Assembly (NCBI GenBank): GCA_039545275.1
Contig: BCHS01000010.1
Location: 124,001 to 188,000, forward strand
Source: Pseudomicrostroma phylloplanum
Lineage: Eukaryota; Basidiomycota; Exobasidiomycetes; Microstromatales
Direction of reading: 5' to 3'
DNA length: 64,000 bases
Positions 44,488-54,569 of this stretch are shown in pieces (the first letter of the stretch is position 1; each line of letters opens with the position of its first letter). The position numbers were made by a program, and so were the translations under genes. The notes beneath the pieces are model-generated. The model saw only the letters and a program-made list of their open reading frames with translations. It searched no databases and was not told where the DNA came from.

Positions 44488-46998
44488 ATGAATCTCCACC
44501 CTCGCAGAGCCGTCTACCTCTCACTATTCCATCTGACCTCGACGACCGGCTCCGCATCACCTCTACTCGCTCGTCGTTGCGCCCTTTCTACCTCTTCATC
44601 CCGTCTCGCCAATCGCGACCTCTTCGAAGAAGCTCGGCTCGAGCTCAACTTTTACAAGAAGAGGGCGGAAATGGGTGAGAAGTACGCAGGGTGGAGCAGC
44701 AGTCAGCTTCTTGCCCGGATACAAGAGCTGGAGAGTGCAGTCGGGGAGCAGCAGCATCAGGTAGCATCTTCATCCTCTTCTTCCACGGCTGCCAATGGCC
44801 ATTCTAGTGAGACTCGTCCACCCCGCAAGGCTGGGGAATCTTCCGCGGTGAACACTAGTGCAGCTTCAGTCGTCGCTGCTAGGTACCTCTCCCAGGAGCC
44901 ACCGCGACGTCTAGGCAAGACCGGAGGCGTTTCGGCTAAGCGTCAGGAAGGACGAACCTTTGACGTATCCAATCTCCCTGTCCGGAAGATTGCGCTCCGC
45001 TTCGCCTACGATGGAGCAAATTACTCCGGCCTGGCCCAGCAAGGGGACGGCATCCCTGACTCGGCCTCCTCGGCCAAGGCCACCAACACCATGCCCACTG
45101 TAGAAGCGCTGCTATGGAATGCACTCTGTATGGCTAGGCTGGTGGATCCGGCCAAGGGAATGGCAGGTGCTGGCTGGAGCAGGTGCGGACGGACAGATAG
45201 AGGAGTGAGCGCTGCAGGCCAGGTAGTAGCACTATGGGTGCGGAGCAGAAAGGTAGACGAGAGGGAGCTGAGGCGGCGAGAGGAAGAGAGGCTCGAGATC
45301 ACCGAAGCTGCTGGAGGTATGAAGTATACCAGAGTAGGGACAGAGGAGGCAGAGGAGGACGATGAAGCAGCGCTGGCGGATCTTGACAAGGGAGAGCAGC
45401 TCGAGGATGGTACTTCTCCGAGTTCCTCTTCCAACCTCATACCTGGAGCATCATCCTCGTCGCCTGAGCTCCCCTACATCCAGTCTCTCAACAAGCTCCT
45501 GCCCGAATCCATCCGAGTTCTTGGCTGGTCTCCTGTGCGGCCCTCCTTCAATGCTCGCTTCGACTGCCGATATCGCCACTACAAGTACTTCTTCACCTCC
45601 GGACCCCCCGACCACCTCCTCCCCCCTCAGGGCCAGTCAGCACGAAGGATAGCTCCTCCGAAGATGGACATCGATGCTATGAGGGAAGCAGCCAGCTACT
45701 TTTTGGGCGAGCACGATTTCCGTAATTTCTGCAAAGTGGACGCTAGCAAGCAGATCAAGAACTTCAGGAGACGCATAGACGGGGTGTCCATTGATCAGGT
45801 CGAGGCCGGCTGGCCAAGTGCTGGGTCGCTAGGAGCGCTGCAGACCAAGAAGGGAGAAGAAGGGGGTGAGGCAATGTATGTCCTCAACCTGCGGGGTACA
45901 GCTTTCCTGTACCATCAGGTGAGACACATGATGGTTGTCCTCCTCCTCGTCGGCGCAGGGCTCGAGAAGCCGAGCATCGTCAAAGAGCTGCTCAACATCC
46001 ACTCTGGCGCCTGGCAGGCAGACAAGGCGTGGCTCCGGGCCGCAGGCATCAAGAGGCAGCAGGCAAGGGCGGTAGAACTCCCGGGAAGCACGGCTACTGA
46101 GCCGGACGGAGCTACGGCCAATACGTCCAGCCCGCGTCTCAAGGCTTTGCAGCTCGCCACCGAATCAGCTTCTCTCAAGGAGGAGCAGATGTCAGAGGAG
46201 GAAGAGGAAGACAACGACGCGGATCTGCTCGTGTACGAGCGCAAGCCCGGGTACGAGATGGCCGCCGACCGGCCGCTGGTGCTCTGGGAGTGCGGCTTCC
46301 GCCCGCGCGACATTGCCTGGCGTACAGGCACCTACGATGGGCCTCTCCCTGGCTCGGACTCAGGTTCAGACTCGGGCTCGGGGAAGGGTGAGGGGCAAGG
46401 GCAGGGGGAGTACGCAGAGCAAGCTTCTAGCGAGACGGAAGCTGCCATGGGTATCAGCAACGACCTCTACCGCATCTGGAACCAACATGCCATCTCTGCC
46501 GAGCTCACACGACACTTCTTCCTCGCTGCTGCTTCTCCCGCTGCTGCCGCCGCTGGTGGTGCTGCTGCCAGCAACGGGAGAAGGAAGGGCAAAGGGCCAG
46601 TGGGTGTTCCAGCTGGAACCTTCTATCAAGACGCTCGCTGGCCTGTCCCAGGATGTGCATCTCGCACATTTCCCTCATCTCCTTCCACATCCCTTTCCAC
46701 GCTCACGCCCCGTGCTCCTGCCCCTGCCCCTGCCCCTGCCCCTGCCCCTGCCCCTGCTCCTGCTACTGCTGCTGCACCCCGCCCCGCCCCCAGTCTCCCC
46801 TTTGGCAACGGTGTCCACCGGCCCGTGGTTCAGTGGAAGGGTCTGGCGAGTAGACAGCGTGAGGATACGCCCGAGGAGAAGAATCTGCGGTGGGTTACTG
46901 GAAAGGGACGGAGGAAGGCAGAGGCGAAGGCGGAGGCGCTTGCTAGGGCTGGGGTGGAGAAGGCGGAGGTTGAGGGTGGAGGGAGGGGAGAGGAATGA
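44488..46998 (+). CDS. DEG1: tRNA pseudouridine synthase PUS3/DEG1
   Basis: A single frame of 836 residues. The catalytic domain starts near 168 (IALRFAYDGANYSGLAQQ) and holds the nucleophile Asp in SRCGRTDRGVSAAGQV near residue 234. FNARFDCRYRHYKYFF and RGTAFLYHQVRHMMVVLLLVG follow, all typical of the TruA/PUS3 family. The enzyme makes pseudouridine at tRNA positions 38/39. An acidic insertion at about 255-325 and an Ala-Pro repeat near the C-terminus enlarge it well beyond yeast Deg1. The start is ambiguous: Met62 (44671) begins MGEKYAGWSSSQLLARIQELE, which resembles the yeast N-terminus, while the first 61 residues are Arg/Ser-rich and look like a mitochondrial leader. Confidence 0.92.
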   Translation: MNLHPRRAVYLSLFHLTSTTGSASPLLARRCALSTSSSRLANRDLFEEARLELNFYKKRAEMGEKYAGWSSSQLLARIQELESAVGEQQHQVASSSSSSTAANGHSSETRPPRKAGESSAVNTSAASVVAARYLSQEPPRRLGKTGGVSAKRQEGRTFDVSNLPVRKIALRFAYDGANYSGLAQQGDGIPDSASSAKATNTMPTVEALLWNALCMARLVDPAKGMAGAGWSRCGRTDRGVSAAGQVVALWVRSRKVDERELRRREEERLEITEAAGGMKYTRVGTEEAEEDDEAALADLDKGEQLEDGTSPSSSSNLIPGASSSSPELPYIQSLNKLLPESIRVLGWSPVRPSFNARFDCRYRHYKYFFTSGPPDHLLPPQGQSARRIAPPKMDIDAMREAASYFLGEHDFRNFCKVDASKQIKNFRRRIDGVSIDQVEAGWPSAGSLGALQTKKGEEGGEAMYVLNLRGTAFLYHQVRHMMVVLLLVGAGLEKPSIVKELLNIHSGAWQADKAWLRAAGIKRQQARAVELPGSTATEPDGATANTSSPRLKALQLATESASLKEEQMSEEEEEDNDADLLVYERKPGYEMAADRPLVLWECGFRPRDIAWRTGTYDGPLPGSDSGSDSGSGKGEGQGQGEYAEQASSETEAAMGISNDLYRIWNQHAISAELTRHFFLAAASPAAAAAGGAAASNGRRKGKGPVGVPAGTFYQDARWPVPGCASRTFPSSPSTSLSTLTPRAPAPAPAPAPAPAPAPATAAAPRPAPSLPFGNGVHRPVVQWKGLASRQREDTPEEKNLRWVTGKGRRKAEAKAEALARAGVEKAEVEGGGRGEE
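46714..46761 (+). repeat. Hexanucleotide repeat encoding Ala-Pro
   Basis: Eight six-base units (GCTCCT, six GCCCCT, GCTCCT) encode (Ala-Pro)8 near the PUS3 C-terminus. Confidence 0.9.
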
Positions 46999-47116
46999 GG
47001 GGGCAAGTGATATTACTATGGCACTCATTCGGTCTTCGCTACGGTGTAGATGTGTGAAGGAATAGATTGATTTGAGGGAAAGACCACCGCGACGTGCTGC
47101 CGCCTCCCGCCTGGTC

Positions 47117-49402
47117 TCAAGTGAATCTCCAGCTTCCCCTCTCCTCCTCTACCATCCTCCTCGCAAGATCCATACCCACGATTCTCTGCAGCCGCAACAA
47201 GTCATACCGCGAGTAGAGGGCAGTCATACTGACGTCTGCCGGGTCTAGCTCTAGCTCCTCTTCCTGCTCCTCCTCCTCCTCCTCCTCGCTTTCGTCGTCT
47301 GCTGCTGCTCCCTTCTTGCTCTTCTTCTGCTTGGAGGCTTTGCGCTTCTTTGCGCTACTGTTGCTCCCGCCAGCAGGACCGCCACCGCTGAGGGCCTCGA
47401 CAAGGGATGTGCTCTTAGCAAAAGGGAACGCCATTACCTCTCCAAAGAAGCTCGCATGCTCCGGCAGCGCATACCACACGACCGTCTGTGCTCCTCTAAG
47501 CACATACCGCCTATAAAAGTGAAACCTCTCCGTCACCAGTAAGAAACTCCTCTTGCCCGCCGCGAACTGCTGACGAGCTCGGGCGATGTCCTTCCCTGAA
47601 GAGTATTCGGAGACGGCTACGAAGCTGAGTTGCTGCGCCTGCATGTGGTCCTGCAATCGGACAAAGTCGAAATAGGAGGGGACGAAGATGAGGGTGCGAC
47701 TGGAGGAAACGGCGCTTTTGAGGAGGTTGGGGAGGGTCTTTTGGGTGAAGTGCTGAAAACGGACTTCGTGCTCTGCAGAGGGGTTGGCGCAGTCGAAGCG
47801 TAGGAAGGAGGAGCGGATCCCCTGCCTGATCTCGTCCAGCACGCCCGAAGAGTCCTGTAGAGTGCGGACCTTGCCGGCTATATTCACTAGCTGGCGAGAG
47901 TAGAGGGAACGCATCTCTGGCGCGTCGTAAGAGGAGAGGAGAATCGACTGGCGCAGGTGAGCAGCCTGCCCGTCTAGGTACCACTGCTTCACCCGAGAGA
48001 AGTCCGTATCGTGCGACTGTCTGGGAATCTTGTTGAGGTGGCCCATGACGAATTGCAGATGGTCCCAATTCTGCATCGTCATCACGTCCATCTGGTCAAC
48101 CACGAGCACCTCGATGGAAGAGAGAAAGTCGGAATCGCGGTCCTTTTCAATAGCCAGGCGTAGCGCAAGGGGACTGGCGACGATAAAGTCGCTCTCGTAA
48201 AAGGCGCTGAAGAGCTTTAGGCTCTTGCGGGTGAGTTTCACGCCCAGCTGGAAGTTGTCGTCGATGTTGCCACGGAAGGTATCGAGGTGGTCGAGCGGAT
48301 AGCGTTGAGACGCTTCGGGAAGTGTCAATTTATCTACGGCTCCCTCGGGGAGGTTGTACTCCTTCGACAGCCTTGACTTGTTCTCCACCTGCGGGCAGCC
48401 AGACAGAGACTCGAGGAGGTGGACCCACTCGAGTGCAGTGTTACGCATAGGAGCCAGGATGAGCACTTTTGGGCGAGTAAACCCCTGGTCCCGCGGCGCT
48501 TCCACATCGTCTGCTCCTGCCGCGCCACTAGCACGTCCAGCAGCCTGCGCAGCGTGGGCCAGCTTCTCATTGTTCTTCAAGATCCTCCGCCTGGTCTTGG
48601 TCACATGACTGACGGCGTGGCAGACGATTGCTTCACGAGCGTCGGCCTTTGCTGCCAGCGAGAGGTTGGAATGGTAGACGTCCGAGTAGGAGGAGAGGAG
48701 GGGGAGGAGCTCATGCTGTAGCTGTGTAGGTGGGTTGCGAGCTCCACCACGGTACTGCTGCCAGCTTGCGACGGCATTGGCATGGGGACTGCCTGCTGCA
48801 GAGATTTGCTCCGAGCTGATGCCCTTCACCTTGCTCCGTACGAGCTTGCCCAATTCTGCAGAGGCGCTCTGCACTGCCTGTTCCCACTCGAGCGCATCAG
48901 CCTTGACGCTGGACAGAAGGGCAGCGTGGGAGCCTTGCCCTTCCGATGCAAAGTGAGCATTGAAGGCGTCGAGGCTGAGGGGCTTGGCTCCGGCGCTGCT
49001 ACTTGCGACATTGGTGGACCCTTCTGCCTCGTCATCGGAATCGGCAGCGGTAGCGATGGCGGACAAAGAGGAAGAGGCAGGCGTGCGCAGAGGTGCAGAT
49101 GAGGACGTAGCAGAAGCAGATGCAGATGCAGAAGCGGCGCCATTGCCTTGAGCAGCTTCGGCCTTTGCTACGAGAGCCATGGCAGCTCTGGTCTTGTCAT
49201 TGACCTGATCGAAGTTGTTGGCAGAGGGAGCATTGGCGTGGGTGCCATCCTTCCTCTTTCCTCCCAGGGGTGCGCGCACATAGACTGGCCCGCTACGCTT
49301 CCTCTTTCCCGGCTTTGTGGCGGACACGTTGAGGAGTGTAAGGAGCTTGACGGTTGCGGCTGAGTCGGCTTGACCATCATCGGCGATGGTGGAGCTGGTC
49401 AT
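47117..49402 (-). CDS. UTP25: UTP25, U3 processome-associated pseudo-helicase
   Basis: A single frame of 761 residues. Conserved blocks include RPKVLILAPMRNTALEWV, YESDFIVASPLALRLAIEKD, SSIEVLVVDQMDVMTMQNWDHL and the C-terminal ALYSRYDLLRLQRIVG near the end. The fold resembles a DEAD-box helicase, but motif II reads VDQMD instead of DEAD, as known for UTP25. It is recruited to the small-subunit processome for early 18S rRNA cleavages. The N-terminus is Ser/Ala-rich. A Lys-rich then Glu-rich insertion (KKRKASKQKKSKKG and about a dozen Glu) sits inside the conserved C-terminal domain, near residues 690-725. PUS3 ends convergently 118 bases away. Confidence 0.93.
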   Translation of the reverse strand: MTSSTIADDGQADSAATVKLLTLLNVSATKPGKRKRSGPVYVRAPLGGKRKDGTHANAPSANNFDQVNDKTRAAMALVAKAEAAQGNGAASASASASATSSSAPLRTPASSSLSAIATAADSDDEAEGSTNVASSSAGAKPLSLDAFNAHFASEGQGSHAALLSSVKADALEWEQAVQSASAELGKLVRSKVKGISSEQISAAGSPHANAVASWQQYRGGARNPPTQLQHELLPLLSSYSDVYHSNLSLAAKADAREAIVCHAVSHVTKTRRRILKNNEKLAHAAQAAGRASGAAGADDVEAPRDQGFTRPKVLILAPMRNTALEWVHLLESLSGCPQVENKSRLSKEYNLPEGAVDKLTLPEASQRYPLDHLDTFRGNIDDNFQLGVKLTRKSLKLFSAFYESDFIVASPLALRLAIEKDRDSDFLSSIEVLVVDQMDVMTMQNWDHLQFVMGHLNKIPRQSHDTDFSRVKQWYLDGQAAHLRQSILLSSYDAPEMRSLYSRQLVNIAGKVRTLQDSSGVLDEIRQGIRSSFLRFDCANPSAEHEVRFQHFTQKTLPNLLKSAVSSSRTLIFVPSYFDFVRLQDHMQAQQLSFVAVSEYSSGKDIARARQQFAAGKRSFLLVTERFHFYRRYVLRGAQTVVWYALPEHASFFGEVMAFPFAKSTSLVEALSGGGPAGGSNSSAKKRKASKQKKSKKGAAADDESEEEEEEEQEEELELDPADVSMTALYSRYDLLRLQRIVGMDLARRMVEEERGSWRFT

Positions 49403-50380
49403 GACAGGTAGGCAGGCCGTGGAGTGGTGTGTGTGCAGGTCGAGGCGGAAGGAGACGATGGAGGGCTGCCTCTGTCTGCCTCACAAATGGAAATTCTTGG
49501 TTCCCTTGGCTTTCCGGCGAGACGCAGGGCAACTGCCGCGGCTCCACTCTGCGCCGGGAAGAGGATAGAGCCTGGCTGCGTCTCCCGCTTGCACCGCTCA
49601 CACTTAGACGAGCTTCGGGGCTTCCGCCAATGGCCATCTACGAGAACACCCCAAAGGATGGGCAGGTGCGCAAGCCGAATGGCCGAGACCAGAGGCATGG
49701 TACCAGACCATGGATGCTCTTCCGGCCTGGCGTGTTGGGAGCCTCACCGCCGGGAGATCATCCTGGTCACGCACGCTACGACGGAAGCTGGCGTCGAAAA
49801 GAAGAAATGTTCCACTACTACTCGCAGGGGGAGCCAAGATTGCCTCTGAGAAGAGTGTGCCTGCGAAATCTCTTGGCTCTAGAGTCTTGCTGCAGCCCGG
49901 TCCTCTTCTTGATGGAAGCGCGGGACAGGACGAGTGGCAGGCGAGTGTCAGGCGCACGCCTGCATAGGTCCGCACGCCGAGGCCTGCACTGCACACCAGC
50001 CAGCCCGTGTGTAGGTTGAGGCACACTCTCCCAACGCAGGCGGTGCGCCAGACTCTGACCATCACCTCGTCCCCTTCAGAGGCAACCCAAGCTCACAGGG
50101 TCCTCGCAACTTTTTGACAATCCCCACCTTCGTCCTGATCCATACAGCCTCCTCCCCTTCGTCCCCCGACTTGCTGGACCCCAGTCATCCACCATTGTCA
50201 TCTATCCAGTCATTCATACGTACTCGACCACCACCACCCTCGCGCTCACTGCATCACAACCAGAACGCCAAGACGAAGTTGTTCTCCACGGACTATTCAG
50301 GCGAAAGCAGTGCCAGATAGGTCATCCTTGACCCGTCCCCTTTCATCTGCTTTCCCTCTTGCTCCTACTTACGACTTGCC
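49403..50380. other. Divergent upstream region of UTP25 and the Ser-rich gene
   Basis: 978 bases. Open frames on both strands overlap each other without family resemblance or splice logic. The part near 50200-50380 is C/T-rich, as expected for a leader. No gene is supported. Confidence 0.45.
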
Positions 50381-53080
50381 ATGACCGCACCACCACGCTT
50401 GCCTTCGCTTGATCAGCACATGGCTTCCCTGGCCACAACTTCACCGGAGCCAGCTCGGTACTACCACGATGGTCACTCGGAAGCATCTCCCCCTTCCCCC
50501 ACTGCTGAGCGTGACCAGAACAGGTCCAACTCTGTACCGAGGCCACAGCGTCCCGGGATAGCCCCCACTCGCACTCGCAGCATCTCCTCTAGCAACTTCC
50601 TCCAGCGTCTCACATCCAGAAACAGCGTCATCAGCGTCGATTCACCCAGTATCGCAGAGTCCGACGGATCGGGTCTGTCTGGCAAGCCCGATCGAGACGC
50701 CCTCTCCAAGCCACGCGGTAAATACAAGAGCGGCATCAATTGGGATAGTGCCATTCTTCTCCCCAGCCACGACTCTCAAGCCTACCTGGACCAAGCATCA
50801 CCCCTTCAATCCCCTGCAGAAGAGGTGTCCTCACCCCTCGATGATGAAGAGGCCCGGCAGAGGCTCGCCGCTGGATCGACTTCCGCGGCCAGAGACTATT
50901 ACCGCGGACTCGGCACGTCTTCCATGGTCTTCCCAGCACAGCAACGCGCCCTCCTGGAGGCTTCCATGAGGGCTGCAGTGTCCAGCCGGGGTTCTGCTGC
51001 TGCTGCTGCTGCTGGTACCTCTCGTCCTGGCTCTGGTGGAGCTTTCGCACACGGTCAGATGGGCGTTGATGGGTCCGGGCCTCGTACCTCCCACTCCCCT
51101 TCACCCCAAATGTCTTTCAGGACTAGCCCTCCACCCGGTCCATCCCACGCCAGTACATCCGCTCCCATGTCAGGGTCGCGGTCGCAGGGCCTGGTTCCTC
51201 CCAAGCCTCGCGCCGGTGCGTCGCCCCACTCCTTCGCCTCTTCCTCCGAAGAGAGAGTCTCGGGGCCTCGAACAACTTCCACCACCCCTCCGCCTGCCCA
51301 GAGGGGTGGTGAGAGGCTGACGCCCATATCCACCACAAACGACGAAGAAGACGCTGTCCCTGTAAGCAAGAGCCCTGCGCCAAGTGTCAAGAGCGGAAAG
51401 CAGCGACGAGGATTCTTGGGCATAGGTAGCAAATCGACAGACAAGGTGTACAAGGCTGGCAAAGGTGGCCGTCGAGGCTCAGATTCATCCCCTCAACTCG
51501 CAAGCAGCGAAGATGGACCGCCAAGAAGGCGTTTTCCCAATACGAGGGAACTGGACATTGTTGCGTCTGAGCTGGCAAACGATGCGGCCATCGAGGCGTA
51601 TGGTCTGCCCAGCTTTGGTCCTCACGGTTCGTGGGGACCTAGCGCCTCGGGCTCGGGCTCTCGTACGCCAGTCGACAGGCGTGGTTCTGGGCCTACGAGC
51701 AATCAGATGAACAGTGTCGCACCAGGTCCCTTCAACAACTTTGCTGCAGCTGGGTCACCATACTCTTCACCCAGCTCAAACAGCTCGCACAGCAACGGCA
51801 ATGGCTTCCAGCCCTTCATGCCGCCTTTTGCCAGACCGGACGGCTATGCGTCTCCCACCTCTTCCATTCACACCAGCCCTCGCTCCAGCACGACTCACGA
51901 GCTGGCCCCCTCTTCGAGACCTGCCTTTTCGCCCAAGCCGTCGGCTCTAAGCGCCGTCTCGACCACACAGACCGACGGTCTGCAGAACATACCGAAGGAG
52001 ATGTTCATTGGTATCGGGGACAATGCGTTCCCCATCGTGCCGCCTTCTGCCATGACCGATTCCTACCCCGGCTCAGACGGCAGTGGTGTCCAGTCGGGGT
52101 CTGGCACACCGCGACGTCCTACCGCGGGCCCGGGTGCAGCGAATGGTGCTGGAAGTGCTCTCTCTCCTCCGTCGGGTGGATCGCGCAAGGGCAGCGTATT
52201 GAGCATGACCATGCACGATCCGCAAGCCGAGTTGCAAGGATTGACCAAGCAGGCCAAGTCTGCCAGGACTACGCCTTGGGGCAGCAGGGCACCCAGCAGG
52301 AGTGTCACGCCCAAGACGTCTGCAAAGAACCTGAGCGAGCTGGCAAAGGCGCAGTCTGCGCAGCTGCAGGCTCGACTCTCGAACCTGACGGGGGTCAATG
52401 GCGGCGCCAGCAGCGGCAGCAGTAGCAACACTGGACTGAATGGAGGCGGGTACCTGGGTAGGAAGGTCAGTCCGGAGCAAGTGCGAGCGACTCTCCCCAC
52501 GCCCGTGGTAGAGGAGTCCGCAATGCCCCCTCGCAGCCCTCTGGCGGAGGCTACTCCCGAGTACCCTCAGCCCGCCGAGCCGCTGCCCAGTACTGCGACT
52601 AGCGCTGCGCCCGTGGGTCCTTCGACGTCATCCTCTTCCTTGCACTCCAAGGCAAGCAAGAAGGACAAGCGCAAGTCCTTTTTCAACCACTTTGGCGGCG
52701 GCGGTGGCAGCAACAAGGGACCAGCAGGCAACGCGAACGCGAACGGTAACGGTAACGGTAACGGTAATGGTCTGACTACAAAGAGCAGCAGCAACAGTCT
52801 AGCCTCACCCGCACGCGCCATGCCCCCCTCTGTCCCCTCCAAGACGACGCTGCACAATGCCCGGCCGCGCACTCCACAAGCCAATGGCTCACAGCGCTCC
52901 GTCAGCGGTCCCAACACCAGCAGCAGGAAGGCAAGCGCGGAGCAAGGCGGTAGCGGTAGTGGTACAGGAGGAGGAGGAGGCATGAAACGCTTGATGAACA
53001 TGTTTGGCTCTGCTGGAGGGAGGAAGAGTGGGGATGTAGCGAACTCGAGGGCGGGAACGCCTGTTAAGGCTGCGATTTGA
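50381..53080 (+). CDS. Serine-rich, largely disordered orphan protein
   Basis: A single frame of 899 residues rich in Ser, Pro, Gly and Ala. Short ordered-looking segments are SGINWDSAILLPSHDSQAYL near residue 120, RRGFLGIGSKSTDKVYKAG near 345, RRRFPNTRELDIVASELAND and AAIEAYGLPSFGPHGSWG near 385-425. A coiled-coil-like stretch follows near 650 (LSELAKAQSAQLQARLSNL). A basic patch (KKDKRKSFFNHFGGGG) precedes an Asn-Gly repeat, and the protein ends with MKRLMNMFGSAGGRKSG. The two FFNHFGG/MKRLMNMFGS-like motifs may be short binding peptides. I recognise no domain or family. Codon use and frame length support a real gene. Confidence 0.65.
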   Translation: MTAPPRLPSLDQHMASLATTSPEPARYYHDGHSEASPPSPTAERDQNRSNSVPRPQRPGIAPTRTRSISSSNFLQRLTSRNSVISVDSPSIAESDGSGLSGKPDRDALSKPRGKYKSGINWDSAILLPSHDSQAYLDQASPLQSPAEEVSSPLDDEEARQRLAAGSTSAARDYYRGLGTSSMVFPAQQRALLEASMRAAVSSRGSAAAAAAGTSRPGSGGAFAHGQMGVDGSGPRTSHSPSPQMSFRTSPPPGPSHASTSAPMSGSRSQGLVPPKPRAGASPHSFASSSEERVSGPRTTSTTPPPAQRGGERLTPISTTNDEEDAVPVSKSPAPSVKSGKQRRGFLGIGSKSTDKVYKAGKGGRRGSDSSPQLASSEDGPPRRRFPNTRELDIVASELANDAAIEAYGLPSFGPHGSWGPSASGSGSRTPVDRRGSGPTSNQMNSVAPGPFNNFAAAGSPYSSPSSNSSHSNGNGFQPFMPPFARPDGYASPTSSIHTSPRSSTTHELAPSSRPAFSPKPSALSAVSTTQTDGLQNIPKEMFIGIGDNAFPIVPPSAMTDSYPGSDGSGVQSGSGTPRRPTAGPGAANGAGSALSPPSGGSRKGSVLSMTMHDPQAELQGLTKQAKSARTTPWGSRAPSRSVTPKTSAKNLSELAKAQSAQLQARLSNLTGVNGGASSGSSSNTGLNGGGYLGRKVSPEQVRATLPTPVVEESAMPPRSPLAEATPEYPQPAEPLPSTATSAAPVGPSTSSSSLHSKASKKDKRKSFFNHFGGGGGSNKGPAGNANANGNGNGNGNGLTTKSSSNSLASPARAMPPSVPSKTTLHNARPRTPQANGSQRSVSGPNTSSRKASAEQGGSGSGTGGGGGMKRLMNMFGSAGGRKSGDVANSRAGTPVKAAI
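52730..52771 (+). repeat. AACGGT repeat encoding Asn-Gly
   Basis: Seven six-base units, the first two AACGCG (Asn-Ala), then AACGGT/AATGGT (Asn-Gly), within the Ser-rich orphan. Confidence 0.85.
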
Positions 53081-53558
53081 GTTTGAGCTGCGCAGGCCAG
53101 GCGTACGAGCAGGGGAGCAGAGCAGGGGAGCGGCACGAGGGGCTGCGAAGTGGGAGATGGAAGGTGGTAGACGGAGATGGGGCAAGAGAGGCCTGCATCC
53201 CTCTCGTCTACGGATGAGCGATGAGCAAAGAGTCCTGCTTAGGGCATCATCTGGATTCACGGACACTACCACACCAGCGCACCAGACCACCGTGCGTCCG
53301 CACAAGCAACATTGATACGCAGGAGATGACGAGGACACGACAGACCAGAACCCCAACAGAACCACAACAGAACAATCTCGCATCTCGCATCGAACATCGA
53401 ACATCGAAACAGTACATAGCATACCCCTTTTCCCTTTCCCTGGCCTTCCTCTGGCCTACCCTTTCTCTGGCCTTGCTCTATCTACCACCCACTTTTTTCT
53501 TCCCGCCCTTCTTTGTCAATCTCTTTACTCTTTCTTTTTTCCTTCCACACACCTAGGC

Positions 53559-53594
53559 ATATCCATATCCATGTCCATGTCCATGTCCATGTCC
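53559..53594. repeat. ATGTCC/ATATCC hexanucleotide repeat
   Basis: About six tandem six-base units, the first ones ATATCC and the later ones ATGTCC, in noncoding DNA. Confidence 0.8.
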
Positions 53595-54119
53595 AGCGAG
53601 CAATGCATACCTGCCTGCCTGCCTGGCTGGAGGAATCCAATCGATTTATACGTCTCAGTTGCGGCTGACAAGGACGAGAACGAGGACAAGGACGATCGGG
53701 GCCCTGAGGTGCCCCGCGTCGCGTAAGGAGGAAGGGGGAAGGGCGAGCGTGTATGTCTTTTCGTATTTGTTCGGTGATCGTGAGCGTGAGAGAGCTCGCC
53801 TCTTCCTGTGCCTTTCTCCTGCCTTTCGCCCTTGCCTCCTGTATGCTGTATACTGATTTCTCACGCACACGCTTCCCTGATCCTGAGAGAAGAGAAGATT
53901 CCATCTCTCACTCTCTCCCTCTCTCACCCTCACTCTCACCCCTCATCTAAGAAGATCCAGGACCCAGACTCGCTCGTCTCTCGGCGCTTCGCGCTTCGCT
54001 CCAGCGAGGGAGTTTATTTTCAACATTGAACAATGCAGCCAGGCAGGCAGGCAAGCAGGGGGAAGCCAGGCAGCGTCCCTCCCCACTACTCTAAGCCGGT
54101 GGATGGCTGGCTGTATTAA

Positions 54120-54133
54120 TGACGTATGACGTA
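54120..54133 (+). promoter_or_regulatory. Tandem CRE-like TGACGTA pair
   Basis: Two adjacent copies of TGACGTA, about 440 bases upstream of the LEA-like start. TGACGT is the half-site of ATF/CREB bZIP factors. Function is inferred. Confidence 0.4.
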
Positions 54134-54257
54134 CTTTTCCCTCAGCCACACACGCAAACGCAAACGCACGCCATGCATGCACGCACGCACGCACCCAAGC
54201 GCCACAAGGCACCCACGCCTCCCCCCTCCCCCTCGAGCTCAGCGTGCGAATTGGCTG

Positions 54258-54283
54258 GCGCTGGGCGGTTGCGCTGGGCGGTT
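54258..54283. repeat. 13-base tandem direct repeat
   Basis: Two adjacent perfect copies of GCGCTGGGCGGTT in the upstream region of the LEA-like gene. Confidence 0.8.
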
Positions 54284-54569
54284 GCACTGCCCTGCCCTGC
54301 CGCTGCCTCTGCCCTGCCACAGCGCCAGGAGTGGATCGGTGATGGGCAGGGCAGGGCAGGCAGGCAAGGCACATCGACAAGCACATGGCATGGGGCAGAG
54401 CAGAGCGGAGCGTGGGCGAGTGAGGGAGTGAGCTTTCCTTCTTCTAGGACTATCTCTAGACAAGACTTAGACTCCACCTACTACTTGCCCACTCCCTTGA
54501 CATTCGTACCAACCAACCACCTTCAACCAAACAACCAACCGAGCAACCCCCCCTTTACTTTTAATCAAG

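Larger units (their letters stand above)
53081..54569. promoter_or_regulatory. Long upstream region of the LEA-like gene
   Basis: About 1.5 kb without a credible gene. It is dense in short tandem repeats: ATGTCC units at 53559-53594, GACAAGGACGAGAACG-type runs near 53668-53695, GCAC runs near 54170-54195 and GGCAG runs near 54344-54368. A tandem TGACGTA pair sits at 54120-54133, and a 13-base direct repeat at 54258-54283. The last ~100 bases are C-rich and AT-poor up to the start. It probably contains the 3' end of the Ser-rich gene and a complex promoter. Confidence 0.45.

Noticed and set aside
49429..50019. 196-codon open frame between UTP25 and the Ser-rich gene
   Set aside because: It overlaps other open frames on both strands, has no family signature, and sits where two promoters are expected.
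53081..54569. Remnant of a transposon or other mobile element in the repeat-rich spacer
   Set aside because: Only microsatellites and a short tandem duplication are present. I see no terminal inverted repeats, LTRs, target duplications or transposase/reverse-transcriptase motifs.
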